This document shows positions 42,603 to 53,253 of a DNA stretch of 64,000 nucleotides, in pieces. This DNA comes from Pseudomonas reactans. GTDB taxonomy: Bacteria; Pseudomonadota; Gammaproteobacteria; Pseudomonadales; Pseudomonadaceae. Location of the stretch: positions 160,396-224,395 of the forward strand of contig NZ_JACAPG010000023.1 in assembly GCF_013385825.1 (NCBI RefSeq). The letters are read 5' to 3'. How positions within the stretch are numbered: position 1 is the first letter of the stretch; each line of letters starts with the position of its first letter. The position numbers and the translations under genes were made by a program. The notes under the pieces were generated by a model that saw only the letters and a program-made list of their open reading frames with translations, did not search any database and was not told the origin of the DNA.

Positions 42603-43049
42603 TTAAAGGCCTTTGCGAAATTGGATGAAACCCGGGCGTTCGGCGATGCGTTCGTACAGCTGGATCGCAGTGGCGTTGGTTTCGTGAGTCAGCCAGTGCA
42701 CCTTGGCACATCCATCGGCCTTGGCGGTGGCGTAGACGAATTCGATCAGCTTGCGGCCGACACCAGTGCCGCGTTGGGCCGGGTCCACCAGCAGATCCTG
42801 CAGGTAGCAGGAATTTTCGATGCTCCAGTTGGAGCGATGGTAGATGAAGTTGACCATGCCCACTGCCTTGCCATCCTGCCAGGCAAGTGCCGAATGGGTC
42901 GGCTCGTTGGCGTCGATCAGGCGTTGCCAGGTGCTTTGGCTTACAGCGTCCGGCAGTTCGGTGTTGTAGAACGTCAAATATGCCTGCCACAACGGCAACC
43001 ACGCGGCGTGGTCGGCGGCGGTGACGGGGCGGATGTCGATCGGGCTCAT
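42603..43049 (-). CDS. GNAT family N-acetyltransferase
   Basis: 148 residues. Standard GNAT motifs: YLQDLLVDPAQRGTGVGRKL (acetyl-CoA pyrophosphate loop, about 80-99) and VHWLTHETNATAIQLYERIA. PaiA-like proteins acetylate polyamines, and the overlap with a PaiB-like gene is suggestive, but the substrate is unknown. Its ATG overlaps the preceding stop (ATGA). Confidence 0.88.
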   Translation of the reverse strand: MSPIDIRPVTAADHAAWLPLWQAYLTFYNTELPDAVSQSTWQRLIDANEPTHSALAWQDGKAVGMVNFIYHRSNWSIENSCYLQDLLVDPAQRGTGVGRKLIEFVYATAKADGCAKVHWLTHETNATAIQLYERIAERPGFIQFRKGL

Positions 43050-43684
43050 TCTGAAGCTCCTTGGGGAATAAAGCGGGCGAGGGTCTGGTCGCGCACGTCC
43101 CCACTGGCAGCCAGGCCTTCGCGCACGCCGGCCATGTCGGCCGGGCTGCGGTTCTGGCTGAGTTTGCGTTTGCCGATCAGGCGCTCCACCGGCAGGGCGA
43201 AGCCAACGATGGCCTTGAGCATTCCGTCAATGTAGTCGGCCGGGGCGTCGCTGACTTTCCAGGGCTGGGCGCGGCCTGATTCATGGCGATCCGTCAGCGC
43301 CGTGACCACGCTGAGCAAGCGCTCGGCGTCGCTGAACACCTCAGGCGTGCCATAGGCGTGCACCGCGATGTAGTTCCAGGTGGGCACCACTTTGCCGTGC
43401 TCGGCCTTGGCCGGGTAAAACGCCGGGCTGATATAGGCCTCGGCACCGGCAAAAATGACCAGGGCTTCGCTACCGTTCTGCAAATCCTTCCACTGAGGGT
43501 TGGCTTTGGCCAAGTGCCCGTACAGCGTGCCGTTCGCGCCCTCATCGGGGTTGAGCAGCAGCGGCAAATGGCTGGCCAGCAAGCCTTGCTCACCAAAGGT
43601 CACCAGCTGTGCCAGACGAGTGTGCTGGATCAGTTGCTGGATTTCGGGCAAATCATCGAGGGCAAAGGCGCGCGGTGTGTACAT
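43046..43684 (-). CDS. PaiB-like FMN-binding protein
   Basis: 212 residues from the ATG at 43684 (MYTPRAFALDDLPEIQ). It belongs to the PaiB / FMN-binding split-barrel family: LVTFGEQGLLASHLPLLL, then VPTWNYIAVHAYG and a C-terminal segment with LIGKRKLSQNR. B. subtilis PaiB was described as a negative regulator of sporulation genes; in proteobacteria it is more likely an FMN-dependent enzyme. It is divergent from the MocR regulator, 87 bases apart, which is a likely regulatory pair. Confidence 0.9.
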   Translation of the reverse strand: MYTPRAFALDDLPEIQQLIQHTRLAQLVTFGEQGLLASHLPLLLNPDEGANGTLYGHLAKANPQWKDLQNGSEALVIFAGAEAYISPAFYPAKAEHGKVVPTWNYIAVHAYGTPEVFSDAERLLSVVTALTDRHESGRAQPWKVSDAPADYIDGMLKAIVGFALPVERLIGKRKLSQNRSPADMAGVREGLAASGDVRDQTLARFIPQGASE

Positions 43685-43771
43685 GCAAATATTCCTTGGC
43701 GAATGCTTGCATCCTAGGCAGGCTAATGGCTGGTTTAAAGATCCATCTGGCAGCCATTTCATAGGTCCAAT

Positions 43772-45310
43772 ATGTCGCCTGTCTCACCGCCCTTGTCGTT
43801 CAACCCCGCCGGTATTGAGCTGGACCGCCGCCAAGGGCTGACGCGCCAGCTGTATGAAGCCCTGCGCCAGCGCGTGCTGGACGGGCGTCTGGTCAGCGGC
43901 ACGCGCTTGCCGGCAACCCGTGACTTGGCGGCGGCGTTGTCGATTTCCCGCAATAGCGTGGTGCGGGCCTACGACCAACTGTATGCCGAGGGGTTTATTG
44001 AGAGTCGGGTCGGTGATGGTACTTACGTAGCTCAATTGCCCGCAGCCAAAAAACTATCCACAAAAGTATCCACAGGGTTATCCACGGGCTTATCCCCAGC
44101 CTTATCCACAAAATGGGCCAATTTACCGGAGAATCTGGACAGTGAAGTTATCCACAGCGGTGGCTTGGCGCAGATAAAAACCAACCATCTGCCCCAGCCT
44201 CCAGCGGGACCGCCACGGGCATTTCGGGTAGGCGTACCGGCGTTCGATCTATTCCCATTTGAGGTATGGGCCAAGCTGAACGGGGCGTTCTGGCGCAAGC
44301 CGGACCTGGAACAGCTCTGTTATGGCGACCCGGCGGGTGATGGTCGCCTGCGCGGTTTGATCGCCGCCTACCTGCGCAGCTCACGGGGCATGCAGTGCAC
44401 GGCTGAACAAATAGTGATCACCAGTGGCGCGCAGCAGGCGATCAGCCTTTGTGCACAGTTGCTGGTAGAGCGCGGTGACAGCGTGGCGGTGGAAAACCCT
44501 GGCTATCGCGCAGCCGGGCATGCGTTCGCCCTGGCGGGCGGAAAGTTGCACGGCGTGCCGGTGGATGGCGAGGGCATTGATTGCCAGGTGCTCAACACCC
44601 TGCAGGGCTGCCGTGTGGCTTACGTCACGCCGTCCCATCAGTACCCGTTGGGGGTGGTGATGAGCCTGGCGCGGCGCCTGGAATTGCTCGCCTGGGCCGA
44701 GCGCACGAGTGGCTGGATCATCGAGGATGACTACGACGGCGAGTACCGTTACAGCGGCGCACCATTGTCGCCCTTGGCGGCCCTGGATCGTAGCGGGAGG
44801 GTGCTCTACGTCGGCACGTTCGGCAAGGTGGCGTTTCCCGCGTTGCGCCTGGGCTATCTGGTTTTGCCGGTGGGACTGGTGGACGCATTCTCCCGGCGGC
44901 GTGCGGTGGACATGCGCCATTCCGAAGTGAGTACCCAGGCGGTGATGGCCGAATTCATGGCGGCCGGGCATTTCCAGCGGCATATCCGGCGTATGCGCCG
45001 AGCCGCACTCAGTCGGCGTAACGCATTGCTGAACGGCTGGCCAAGCGAGCTGCCGGGCGTGGGCAACCTGCCAAATACGGCTGCTGGGTTGCACCTTACC
45101 GTGCGGGTGGACAGCCTGGCCCGTGAGCACCAATTGGTGGAGCAGGCCCGCGCCGTGGAGGTGGAGGTCAATGGCCTGAGCAGCTATTGGCTACCCGACT
45201 CCAGCACCCCGCCCGATCAGCGTGCCGGGCTGGTGCTGGGGTTTGCCGCAGTGCCCGAGGCGGCGATCAGTCACGCGCTGAGTCGATTGCGCAAGGCCTG
45301 GATCGGCTAG
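43772..45310 (+). CDS. MocR/PdxR-type regulator (GntR HTH + aminotransferase domain)
   Basis: 512 residues. GntR winged helix at about 20-85 (GTRLPATRDLAAALSISRNSVVRAYDQL), linker about 90-145, then a fold-type I aminotransferase-like domain. The PLP lysine is in VGTFGKVAFPALRLGY; most relatives have Ser-Lys at this place. MocR regulators sense PLP or amino compounds, and this one likely controls the divergent PaiB-GNAT-GNAT operon. The linker contains a tandem four-residue repeat (LSTK VSTG LSTG LSPA LSTK) encoded by a 12-base DNA repeat that reads as DnaA boxes (see the separate entry). The last four bases overlap the convergent toxin-like gene. Confidence 0.9.
   Translation: MSPVSPPLSFNPAGIELDRRQGLTRQLYEALRQRVLDGRLVSGTRLPATRDLAAALSISRNSVVRAYDQLYAEGFIESRVGDGTYVAQLPAAKKLSTKVSTGLSTGLSPALSTKWANLPENLDSEVIHSGGLAQIKTNHLPQPPAGPPRAFRVGVPAFDLFPFEVWAKLNGAFWRKPDLEQLCYGDPAGDGRLRGLIAAYLRSSRGMQCTAEQIVITSGAQQAISLCAQLLVERGDSVAVENPGYRAAGHAFALAGGKLHGVPVDGEGIDCQVLNTLQGCRVAYVTPSHQYPLGVVMSLARRLELLAWAERTSGWIIEDDYDGEYRYSGAPLSPLAALDRSGRVLYVGTFGKVAFPALRLGYLVLPVGLVDAFSRRRAVDMRHSEVSTQAVMAEFMAAGHFQRHIRRMRRAALSRRNALLNGWPSELPGVGNLPNTAAGLHLTVRVDSLAREHQLVEQARAVEVEVNGLSSYWLPDSSTPPDQRAGLVLGFAAVPEAAISHALSRLRKAWIG
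44054..44156 (+). repeat. Tandem array of DnaA-box-like nonamers inside the MocR gene
   Basis: CTATCCACA (44054), GTATCCACA (44066), TTATCCACG (44078), TTATCCCCA (44090) and TTATCCACA (44102) recur with an exact 12-base period; another perfect TTATCCACA is at 44148. All six are in one orientation. Two are perfect matches to the DnaA consensus and four differ by one base. The repeats use TTA and CTA leucine codons, which are rare in GC-rich Pseudomonas genes. Confidence 0.75.
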
Positions 45311-48300
45311 CCCATGAGCCGAATCGGCCTGACCTTGAGGAACAACGAGCGGGCCAGTTGTGGGCCGATTTCACTGCGGTAGATGGCGATGTCGCTCAAG
45401 GGTTCGAACTTGCCTTTCATGAGCCGTTGCGACCGGGTTTTCAGGTGGGCCGCGGTATAGGCTTCCTCCGCCCCGGTCAGCGTGGTGTAGTGAAAGTGCG
45501 CGTACCACAACGGACGTTTGGTCTTGGTGTCTACCACCGCATATTCCTGCAGGAAACCCTTGTCGCGCCCGCTGAGTTTGATGCGCGGGCCTGCGGGCGG
45601 GTCGACCGTCACTTCACCTTCGCGCAACAACAATTCCACATGCGCCGCTTGCGGTGGACGGCGTTTGAGTACGTCGATTTTGATGCGTTTACCCTCCCGG
45701 TAGAGCTTTTTGACGGCCTCTTCGAGATTGCGGTTGGTCACCACCGCTGAGGGTGTGCTGCTCTCGGTCTGATTAGTGGCGGTCAACGCCGCTTCGATGT
45801 CTTGGCTGGCCCGTTCCAGTTTGGCGGCCCTGCGATGGAAGCGCTCTTCAATTTCCACCGGCAACTGAGTGGTTTCCTTGGCCCAGGCTTCCTTGTCGGT
45901 GATAAAGGCGTCGACGCCGTCGACCAGGTCCTGGCCGGCGTTGATGCTCATCGCCACGTCGCGAGTCGGTGCTCGGGTTGCAGGCTTGGGCGTACGTTCT
46001 TGTTCAACCCAAATCCCCGGCTCCTTCTCATGGAAGGTGGCGATCACTTTGCCGGTCAGCGGCTCCTTCACATCGACCAGGGCCTTGCCGTCTTCGGCAG
46101 GTTTTTCACGCTCCTCTCCGACCAGCATTCCTTGGTAGCGTGTTTTGATGTGTTTCTTTTTTGCCTTGGGTGAGGGACGAGACGGGCCAGGCGTGGGGGC
46201 CAGGGTTTTTCGCGAACGAAGCTCCTCGGTCAGTCGTTTTTCTGCCAGTTGGGCAAATTCGTTGATTTGTGCGCGCAGGTTTTCCAGATCGGGCTTGTTG
46301 AGGTCGCTGGGAAACTCCGCCGGCAGGTCCACCAGGTTTTGGTCAACCCTTGCAAATTGCTCTTGCAGGCTGGCCAGGGTCTCGATCAATTGCTCCTGGG
46401 GGACTAAGTTGGCTGGGTGCAGGGCTTCCCTCAGCGTTTGTACCGCCAGTTCTGCGGCTTCGACGATGCCGCTTACGGCCTCCTTGGCATCAGCGTGGGT
46501 TACCGACTCGCCTGCCTTTACGCATAGGAAGTTACCCAAGGTGATCTTGTAAGCCCTGAGGTCATTTATGTCATAGGCGCGCAGGTGGGGTTCGTTGAGC
46601 TGGATCAGCTTGACTCCCGGCGCACCTAGGTCGCGGGCGTCCTTGAAGCGTGCGCGTATATATTCCAGTCGATCGATCATGCCCTGGGTCGATGTAAACG
46701 TGCTCCGAAAGCGGGCCTCAGGCAAGGCGTCTTCTTGCGCGCCCTCAACGTCGATGTGCTCGTGAATGGTGTTCAGTTCCTCGCGAAATGGAATCTGCTG
46801 TTCAGCGGCAGCCGAGCGCGCGAGCAGTATCTGGTGGTTCAGATAGCCTGCCATGGCCTCCTGATAGTTGGGCACCGTATCGAGAATTTTCAAGGATTTT
46901 AGCTGCGAAATCGGCACATCCAGTGTTTTGAGCTGCACGTCCACCTGTTCTAGAAAGGTAGTTCTGGCCGCCTCTTTTGCGGTATCGCTTGACGCACCGT
47001 CGATAGCCGCATGCAACGCTTCGAGATCCCTATGTCGTTGGGGGTGCTCTCGATCAAATTTCGCCAGTTGCTCACGCAAATCCGCGATTTTCGGCGGCCG
47101 CAGTGCTTCACCCTTTTTACGTCGGGCACGCAGACCGCCGCCGCGCAGGCGCAAGCGCGTGTCGACAAACCATTGGCCCAATCGGTTGCCGACCAATGGC
47201 GGGCCGCGTCGGGCCGGTTGTTTCGGATCAACGACCAACACTTCGTCATTCGCATCGACCACCACCTCAAACCATCGCGCGCCGACCGGGGCGTACCACT
47301 GTTCGCCTTTGGCATAGAGGTTCAGATGGGCCCCGGCGACCTTGTGTTGCTCGCCCAACTGATCCGGTTTGGGCAGCGCAAAACCGTCCAGGTAAGCCCC
47401 CAGGCTTAGCGCGTTACGGCTTAAGGCACCGCTGATATGCAGGGTGCGCTCGTGGCCGACCGGCAGTTCCGCTGTGTCGATAGCAGGCTTTTGAATAACC
47501 TCGACGTCGGCCGTAGCCGGTGGCAACTCTGTCTGCGTGGTCGGTTTCTCGATCGACGATTCAGGGCGATACCGCGTGGCAACATGCGTCACCAGCACTA
47601 CGCCCAGCGTCAGCAGGATATCCACCACGGCCGAGAGCCCGGCGGAACGATCGCCGATTTCTTTGGCGTCGACCAACTGTTGGAGGTCATCCATCAGTTG
47701 CCAGATCCAGGTCGCGGCGCCGGCGGTGCCGCCCATGAACGGCAATACGTTATTGAAGATCAGCCATCCGGCGTGCTTGAGGCTTTCCCAGCGTGCTTCG
47801 GCATTGGATGTCGATTGGCGGTCGGCCAGGGTGATCAGCGCGTTGGCGTTGGCTTTGAACAAGGTCGCGAAGTCGTCGTCACGCAATACCTCACTGCCCA
47901 GATCGATAAGCCCTGTCATCACCAACGCGTTCAGCGGATCGTTTATCAGGCTGGTGAACACCCAGGGTGAAGGCAGGCTGCCCGGAAAAACGAACTGCGT
48001 GTAAGCCGTCCGCACTCGGTCGGGAAGCCAAGCCAGGACCGATTGGCGTAACGGAGTTTGTTGTTTGATGGCGTACAGCAGGTTGGCCGGCGAGGGGAAC
48101 TCCATCAGTTGTTCCTTGCTCATCGGACGATAGAGCAGGCAAGGGCCTTTTTTCCGGTCCCGGGGGCCAATGATGAACATGTTGTCGACCACGTCGACGG
48201 CGCCGGTCAGGCGGCGCATGGGGTGCAGTGACAGTGGGCGGATGACGATCGGCGTGCCGTCGACTTCGCGAGCTGTACGGTCCTCATTCATGGCGGCGCA

Positions 48301-49887
48301 GACGTAGCGATAACCCTGTTCGGTCAGGCCGTAGACCTTCTGAACTTTGTACTGCAACGCCAGCAGCGGAAGTTGCAGGCGTAATTGGGCGCTGTAGAGC
48401 TTTTGGCGGCGTAATGATTCGGCAGAGTCATCCAGTAAAGTGCGTTTGACCAAGGCCGGGTAGTGCTCGCCGACATTCGCCTGGGTGATCAGCCCTTCCA
48501 GGTAGGTTGCCGTCATCCAGGTGGGCACGCCATTGCCGTTTTCAAAGCTGACGGTTTTGTTGCCCAAGGGCAACGCGATCAGGTTTTCCAGCGCCAGTTC
48601 GGCCAGGGTAAAGGTTTGGGTTTGGGTATCTCCCGGCACCACCAACGTGCCCCAGACTACTTGGCTGGTGACGCTGATCCGCACGTTATTGAGCGTGGAG
48701 CGGGCAATGCCAGGGTGATCCCTGACCATCAGCGTGTGCAGGGCATCCAGGGCGAATTCGCCGATGGGCTTGATGCCATCGTTAAACTTTTTACCGGCGT
48801 GCTGAATTTGCAGGGCCGCCAGGTCCATCATGTAGCGCCCGAAGGCTGTTTGATCGGACGGTAAAGCCTCGAGCATCCAGGTGGATAAGGCGTCACGCAC
48901 CCAGTCGACCCGGGCGGGGTCCATCAGCTCGAACGAGTCAACTTCGTCGCTTGGCGGCTCCAGTGCAGCGCTGGTCGCCAGTTCTCCGTCCTCAAAGGAC
49001 ACGGCGCCCAGCGCCTGTATCTGCAACGAGATGAATGAGCAGGCCTGTTGTTCAAAAACATCACCCGAGGGCTCGAACAAACGCCATTGCACCACTGCGG
49101 GCGGCGCAATGCCAATCTGCAGGCTCAGGGCATCACCAAAGTCCTTCAGGGTTCTGAACGCGGCGTAACCGTCGATGATCGAATAGCTGAGGATAATGTC
49201 CCGCTCGCCGAGGCGGCCGACCAGCACCGTCAGCGCCGACAGGTTGAAGTGTTTGACCCGTGCGCCGCGTTGAATGTCGACATCGATCAAGTAGACCTTG
49301 GTGCCGTACTTGTCATGGGGCAGGCGCTGGGCGTAATCGGGGTAGTGAAAAACCGTCCTGGCGAGCGCGCACTGGTCCTCGTCCCAGCCTTCGACGCTGT
49401 GCACATTCCAGATAGCGCGCAGCGAGTTGGCCAGCGTGCGCCAGCGCGGGCCGCTATGGTTGACGCCCTGGTTCCAGAACGCGAGTTGCTGCTCTTGGTA
49501 CGCGACCAGCAGCAGCGGTGCCAACTCATTGATCAGGCGGCCGATGGCGTCGACCTTCACCGGTAGGTGAATATTCGGCCCGGTGATGGATTGATAGACC
49601 AGGTAATGCTCGCCGTCGATCCAGGTCACCGGGGTGCCGGATTTTGTGCTGCGGTGCAGCGCACCGGTCAGCGAATGGAAGTCTGGCACTACGGGGAGGA
49701 TCTGCTCACCCCTGATAAACCAGCGTGGCGTGACCAGCGTTGCCAGGTCGGGGTCGATGTCGAGGTCCGGGTACAGCTCACGCAAGCCCGAACGCAGGGT
49801 GGTCGCTGCGACTTCGCGCAACGAGGGGCCGGTGGTCAATTGGGCCAGCAAATCATTGCCACTGGGCGTGGACGGTAGTGAGGGCAA
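45307..49887 (-). CDS. Very large toxin-like protein (dermonecrotic-toxin / DUF6543 type)
   Basis: 1526 residues. The N-terminus (LREVAATTLRSGLRELYPDL, then TPRWF) and overall plan resemble large Pseudomonas proteins annotated as dermonecrotic toxin domain (DUF6543). Two hydrophobic segments are visible near residues 715-735 (VLPFMGGTAGAATWIW) and 755-775 (VVDILLTLGVVLVTHVA). Long charged helical regions follow. The C-terminal part ends in a module (LWYAHFHYTTLTGAEEAYTA, then AHLKTRSQRL and IYRSEIG) also found in the gene at 62415. No classical signal peptide. Delivery route and activity are unknown; no immunity gene is obvious beside it. Confidence 0.7.
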   Translation of the reverse strand: MPSLPSTPSGNDLLAQLTTGPSLREVAATTLRSGLRELYPDLDIDPDLATLVTPRWFIRGEQILPVVPDFHSLTGALHRSTKSGTPVTWIDGEHYLVYQSITGPNIHLPVKVDAIGRLINELAPLLLVAYQEQQLAFWNQGVNHSGPRWRTLANSLRAIWNVHSVEGWDEDQCALARTVFHYPDYAQRLPHDKYGTKVYLIDVDIQRGARVKHFNLSALTVLVGRLGERDIILSYSIIDGYAAFRTLKDFGDALSLQIGIAPPAVVQWRLFEPSGDVFEQQACSFISLQIQALGAVSFEDGELATSAALEPPSDEVDSFELMDPARVDWVRDALSTWMLEALPSDQTAFGRYMMDLAALQIQHAGKKFNDGIKPIGEFALDALHTLMVRDHPGIARSTLNNVRISVTSQVVWGTLVVPGDTQTQTFTLAELALENLIALPLGNKTVSFENGNGVPTWMTATYLEGLITQANVGEHYPALVKRTLLDDSAESLRRQKLYSAQLRLQLPLLALQYKVQKVYGLTEQGYRYVCAAMNEDRTAREVDGTPIVIRPLSLHPMRRLTGAVDVVDNMFIIGPRDRKKGPCLLYRPMSKEQLMEFPSPANLLYAIKQQTPLRQSVLAWLPDRVRTAYTQFVFPGSLPSPWVFTSLINDPLNALVMTGLIDLGSEVLRDDDFATLFKANANALITLADRQSTSNAEARWESLKHAGWLIFNNVLPFMGGTAGAATWIWQLMDDLQQLVDAKEIGDRSAGLSAVVDILLTLGVVLVTHVATRYRPESSIEKPTTQTELPPATADVEVIQKPAIDTAELPVGHERTLHISGALSRNALSLGAYLDGFALPKPDQLGEQHKVAGAHLNLYAKGEQWYAPVGARWFEVVVDANDEVLVVDPKQPARRGPPLVGNRLGQWFVDTRLRLRGGGLRARRKKGEALRPPKIADLREQLAKFDREHPQRHRDLEALHAAIDGASSDTAKEAARTTFLEQVDVQLKTLDVPISQLKSLKILDTVPNYQEAMAGYLNHQILLARSAAAEQQIPFREELNTIHEHIDVEGAQEDALPEARFRSTFTSTQGMIDRLEYIRARFKDARDLGAPGVKLIQLNEPHLRAYDINDLRAYKITLGNFLCVKAGESVTHADAKEAVSGIVEAAELAVQTLREALHPANLVPQEQLIETLASLQEQFARVDQNLVDLPAEFPSDLNKPDLENLRAQINEFAQLAEKRLTEELRSRKTLAPTPGPSRPSPKAKKKHIKTRYQGMLVGEEREKPAEDGKALVDVKEPLTGKVIATFHEKEPGIWVEQERTPKPATRAPTRDVAMSINAGQDLVDGVDAFITDKEAWAKETTQLPVEIEERFHRRAAKLERASQDIEAALTATNQTESSTPSAVVTNRNLEEAVKKLYREGKRIKIDVLKRRPPQAAHVELLLREGEVTVDPPAGPRIKLSGRDKGFLQEYAVVDTKTKRPLWYAHFHYTTLTGAEEAYTAAHLKTRSQRLMKGKFEPLSDIAIYRSEIGPQLARSLFLKVRPIRLMG

Positions 49888-49977
49888 GGGGCGCTCCTGA
49901 TAGACGAGGCGATGAGCCGCACAATGCAGCTCAAGACCTCGCCCACGTTAGGGCGTCGCCCCATCAAGCGGTGGTAG

Positions 49978-51065
49978 TTAGGTACCCGATTTAATCTTGG
50001 TCCAGGCTCGTGTCCTGGCACGCTCGGCGTCCCGACCCAGGGGCTTCAAGGTATACAAGGTGGCCATCGCCGCCTCGGTGGGATACAGGTTGGGGTTGTT
50101 GCGGATCGCTGCATCGACCTGCTCGGTAGCATCCTTGTTCGGGTTGGGGTAGCCGACAAAATCGCTGATCGGCGCGATGACCTGCGGTTGCAGCAGGTAG
50201 TTGATGAAGGTGTAGGCGTCCTGCGGGTTTTTCGCACCTTTGGGAATGGCGAGCATGTCGAACCAGATCGGCGCGCCTTCCTTGGGTAGGCGCATGTCCA
50301 CGGTCACGCCGTTCTTGGCTTCCTTGGCGCGGTTGGCGGCCTGGGAGAAGCTGCCGGAATAGCCGACGGCCACGCAGATGTCACCGTTGGCGATATCGGC
50401 CATGTACTTGGACGAGTGGAAATAAGTGATGTACGGACGGATCTTCATCAGCAGCGCTTCGGCTTTCTCATAGTCCTTGGGATTGCTGCTGTTGGGGTTC
50501 AGGCCCAGGTGTTGCAGCGCCAGGGGCAGGATCTCCGAGGGCGAGTCCAGCAGGGCGACACCACATTGCTTGAGCTTGCTGATGTTCTCTTCCTTGAATA
50601 TCAGGTCCCAGCTGTCGACCGGTGCGTCGCTGCCCAACGCTGCCTTGACCTTGTCGGGGTTGAAGCCGATCAGGATGGTGCCGTACATGTAGGGCACGGC
50701 GAATTTATTGCCCGGGTCATTGGCTTCGATCAGCTTCATCAGCTTGGGGTCGAGGTGGTTCCAGTTGGGCAATTGACTGCGGTCCAGCGGTTGGAAAACT
50801 CCGGCCTCGATTTGCTTGGCCAGGAACACATTGGACGGCACTACCACGTCATAGCCGGAGTTGCCGGTGAGCAGTTTGGCTTCCAGGGCTTCATTGGTAT
50901 CGAAGATGTCGTACACCAATTTGACCGTAGGGTTTTGTGTCTTGAAGTCTTCGAGCGCCTTGGGCGTGATGTAGTCGAACCAGTTGTAGACCCGCAGGGT
51001 TTTCTCTTCTGCGTGGGCCGCGCCGCCGAGAACGGCAGCGCAGAGGGCAACGTACTTGAGCATCT

Positions 51066-51069
<4 letters not shown>
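49978..51069 (-). CDS. Polyamine ABC transporter substrate-binding protein (PotF/SpuD-like)
   Basis: 363 residues with a signal peptide ending near GGAAHA. PotF family: LRVYNWFDYITPKALEDF near the start, YDVVVPSN, and a C-terminal LYPTEAAMATLYTL. These proteins bind putrescine, spermidine or related amines in the periplasm. No transporter ATPase or permease genes are adjacent, so it works with another system or passes substrate to one. It overlaps the acetylpolyamine amidohydrolase stop (ATGA), a pairing I recall from P. aeruginosa. Confidence 0.9.
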
Positions 51070-52103
<1,034 letters not shown>

Positions 52104-52174
52104 TTGTTGTTCTCCGCAAGCTTTGTCAGTCAATGCAGTCTTGCGGTGGGGCGGTTTTAAGAGAACGGCAAGAG

Positions 52175-52202
52175 CGGCCAAAAGGGGATAAATACGGCCA
52201 AA
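52175..52202 (-). promoter_or_regulatory. Direct repeats, possible AraC-type operator upstream of aphA
   Basis: CGGCCAAAA (52175) and CGGCCAAAT (52195) repeat in the same orientation 20 bases apart, about two helical turns, in the promoter region of aphA. The adjacent upstream gene encodes an AraC regulator. AraC proteins commonly bind such spaced direct repeats. Confidence 0.45.
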
Positions 52203-52256
52203 TTGTGTGTCCGCAATTCGCCCCGTTAGCGCGCATCGGCGCGCCATTGCGATGCG

Positions 52257-53249
52257 TCAGGGGCGAAATTGACTGGGGGCCACGCCACTCCAGCGTACAA
52301 ATGCGTGGCGAAAGCTGGCGGTTTCACTGAAACCGAGTTGTTCCGCGATTCGGTAGATTGGCAGCTCGTCCTGCCCCAGCAACTGTTTGGCGCGGTCGAA
52401 GCGCAGCTCGTCGAGCAGTTCTTGGTAGCTGCTGCCCAAGTCGTGCAGATGCCGACGCAAGGTTCGCGCGGAACAGTTCATCTGCTCAGCCAAACCTTCA
52501 ATGCCGGGCGCGGCGTGAAGCTGGGCGGCGAGCAGACGGCGGATTCGACCCAGCCAGGCCTGTCGCCCCGTGAACTCCAGGTTCTGCTTGCGACAGCGAT
52601 CGGTCACGGCTTGATGGGTGACGGCGTCGGCCAGTGGCAGCGGCTGGTCGAGCCAGCGCTTATCAAACGCAAAGGCGTTGGCGCTGGCTTCAAAATGCAG
52701 CGAGCACGCGAAGCACTCGTGGTAGCGCGCGTGATAGTCCGGCGCGCTGTATTCGAAACTCGCACCGAGTAACGGCAGCGACTGGCCCAGCAGGTCGTCG
52801 CAGATGAGTTTCAGCGAAACCAGGCAGAATTCGACGTTGAACATTTCCAGCGCGGGCGTTTCCCGGTAATCGGCGGCAGTCAGCCAGATACGCTCACCGT
52901 CGTTTTCCAGGCTCAGCTCGAAAAGTGTTCCCAGCAGCGCCGGGTAGCGTAGCGCCAGGCGCAAAGCGTCACCGAAGGTGGCACTGGTGAGCAGGGCATA
53001 GCCGAGCATGCCGTAGGACGACACATGCATCTTGCGGCCCAATTCGAGGCCAATATCCCGCCGCAGCGCGACTGCGTTGGTACATACACGCATCTCCTGG
53101 TTGGTGGTGATGCAGGCGTCGGCGCGGCTCAAGTCCGCGGCGCAAATGCCGCTGCCCGCGAGCAACGTTTCAGCGGGCAAGCCTTCGGCCTTGAACGCAT
53201 TAATGACCAGCGAGACGGCGTTGAGGGTAGTGAGGTGGGAGTGCAACAT
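52257..53249 (-). CDS. AraC family transcriptional regulator, OruR-like
   Basis: 330 residues. N-terminal Arabinose_bd-type sensor domain (to about residue 210), C-terminal two-HTH AraC domain (about 235-330) with GIEGLAEQMNCSARTLRRHLHDLG and YRIAEQLGFSETASFRHAF. It resembles OruR-type regulators of amino-acid catabolism. Encoded just before aphA in the same direction, with asparaginase upstream, so it probably regulates the polyamine genes. Its start codon is preceded by a hairpin that contains the ribosome site. Confidence 0.87.
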   Translation of the reverse strand: MLHSHLTTLNAVSLVINAFKAEGLPAETLLAGSGICAADLSRADACITTNQEMRVCTNAVALRRDIGLELGRKMHVSSYGMLGYALLTSATFGDALRLALRYPALLGTLFELSLENDGERIWLTAADYRETPALEMFNVEFCLVSLKLICDDLLGQSLPLLGASFEYSAPDYHARYHECFACSLHFEASANAFAFDKRWLDQPLPLADAVTHQAVTDRCRKQNLEFTGRQAWLGRIRRLLAAQLHAAPGIEGLAEQMNCSARTLRRHLHDLGSSYQELLDELRFDRAKQLLGQDELPIYRIAEQLGFSETASFRHAFVRWSGVAPSQFRP

Positions 53250-53253
53250 AGAG

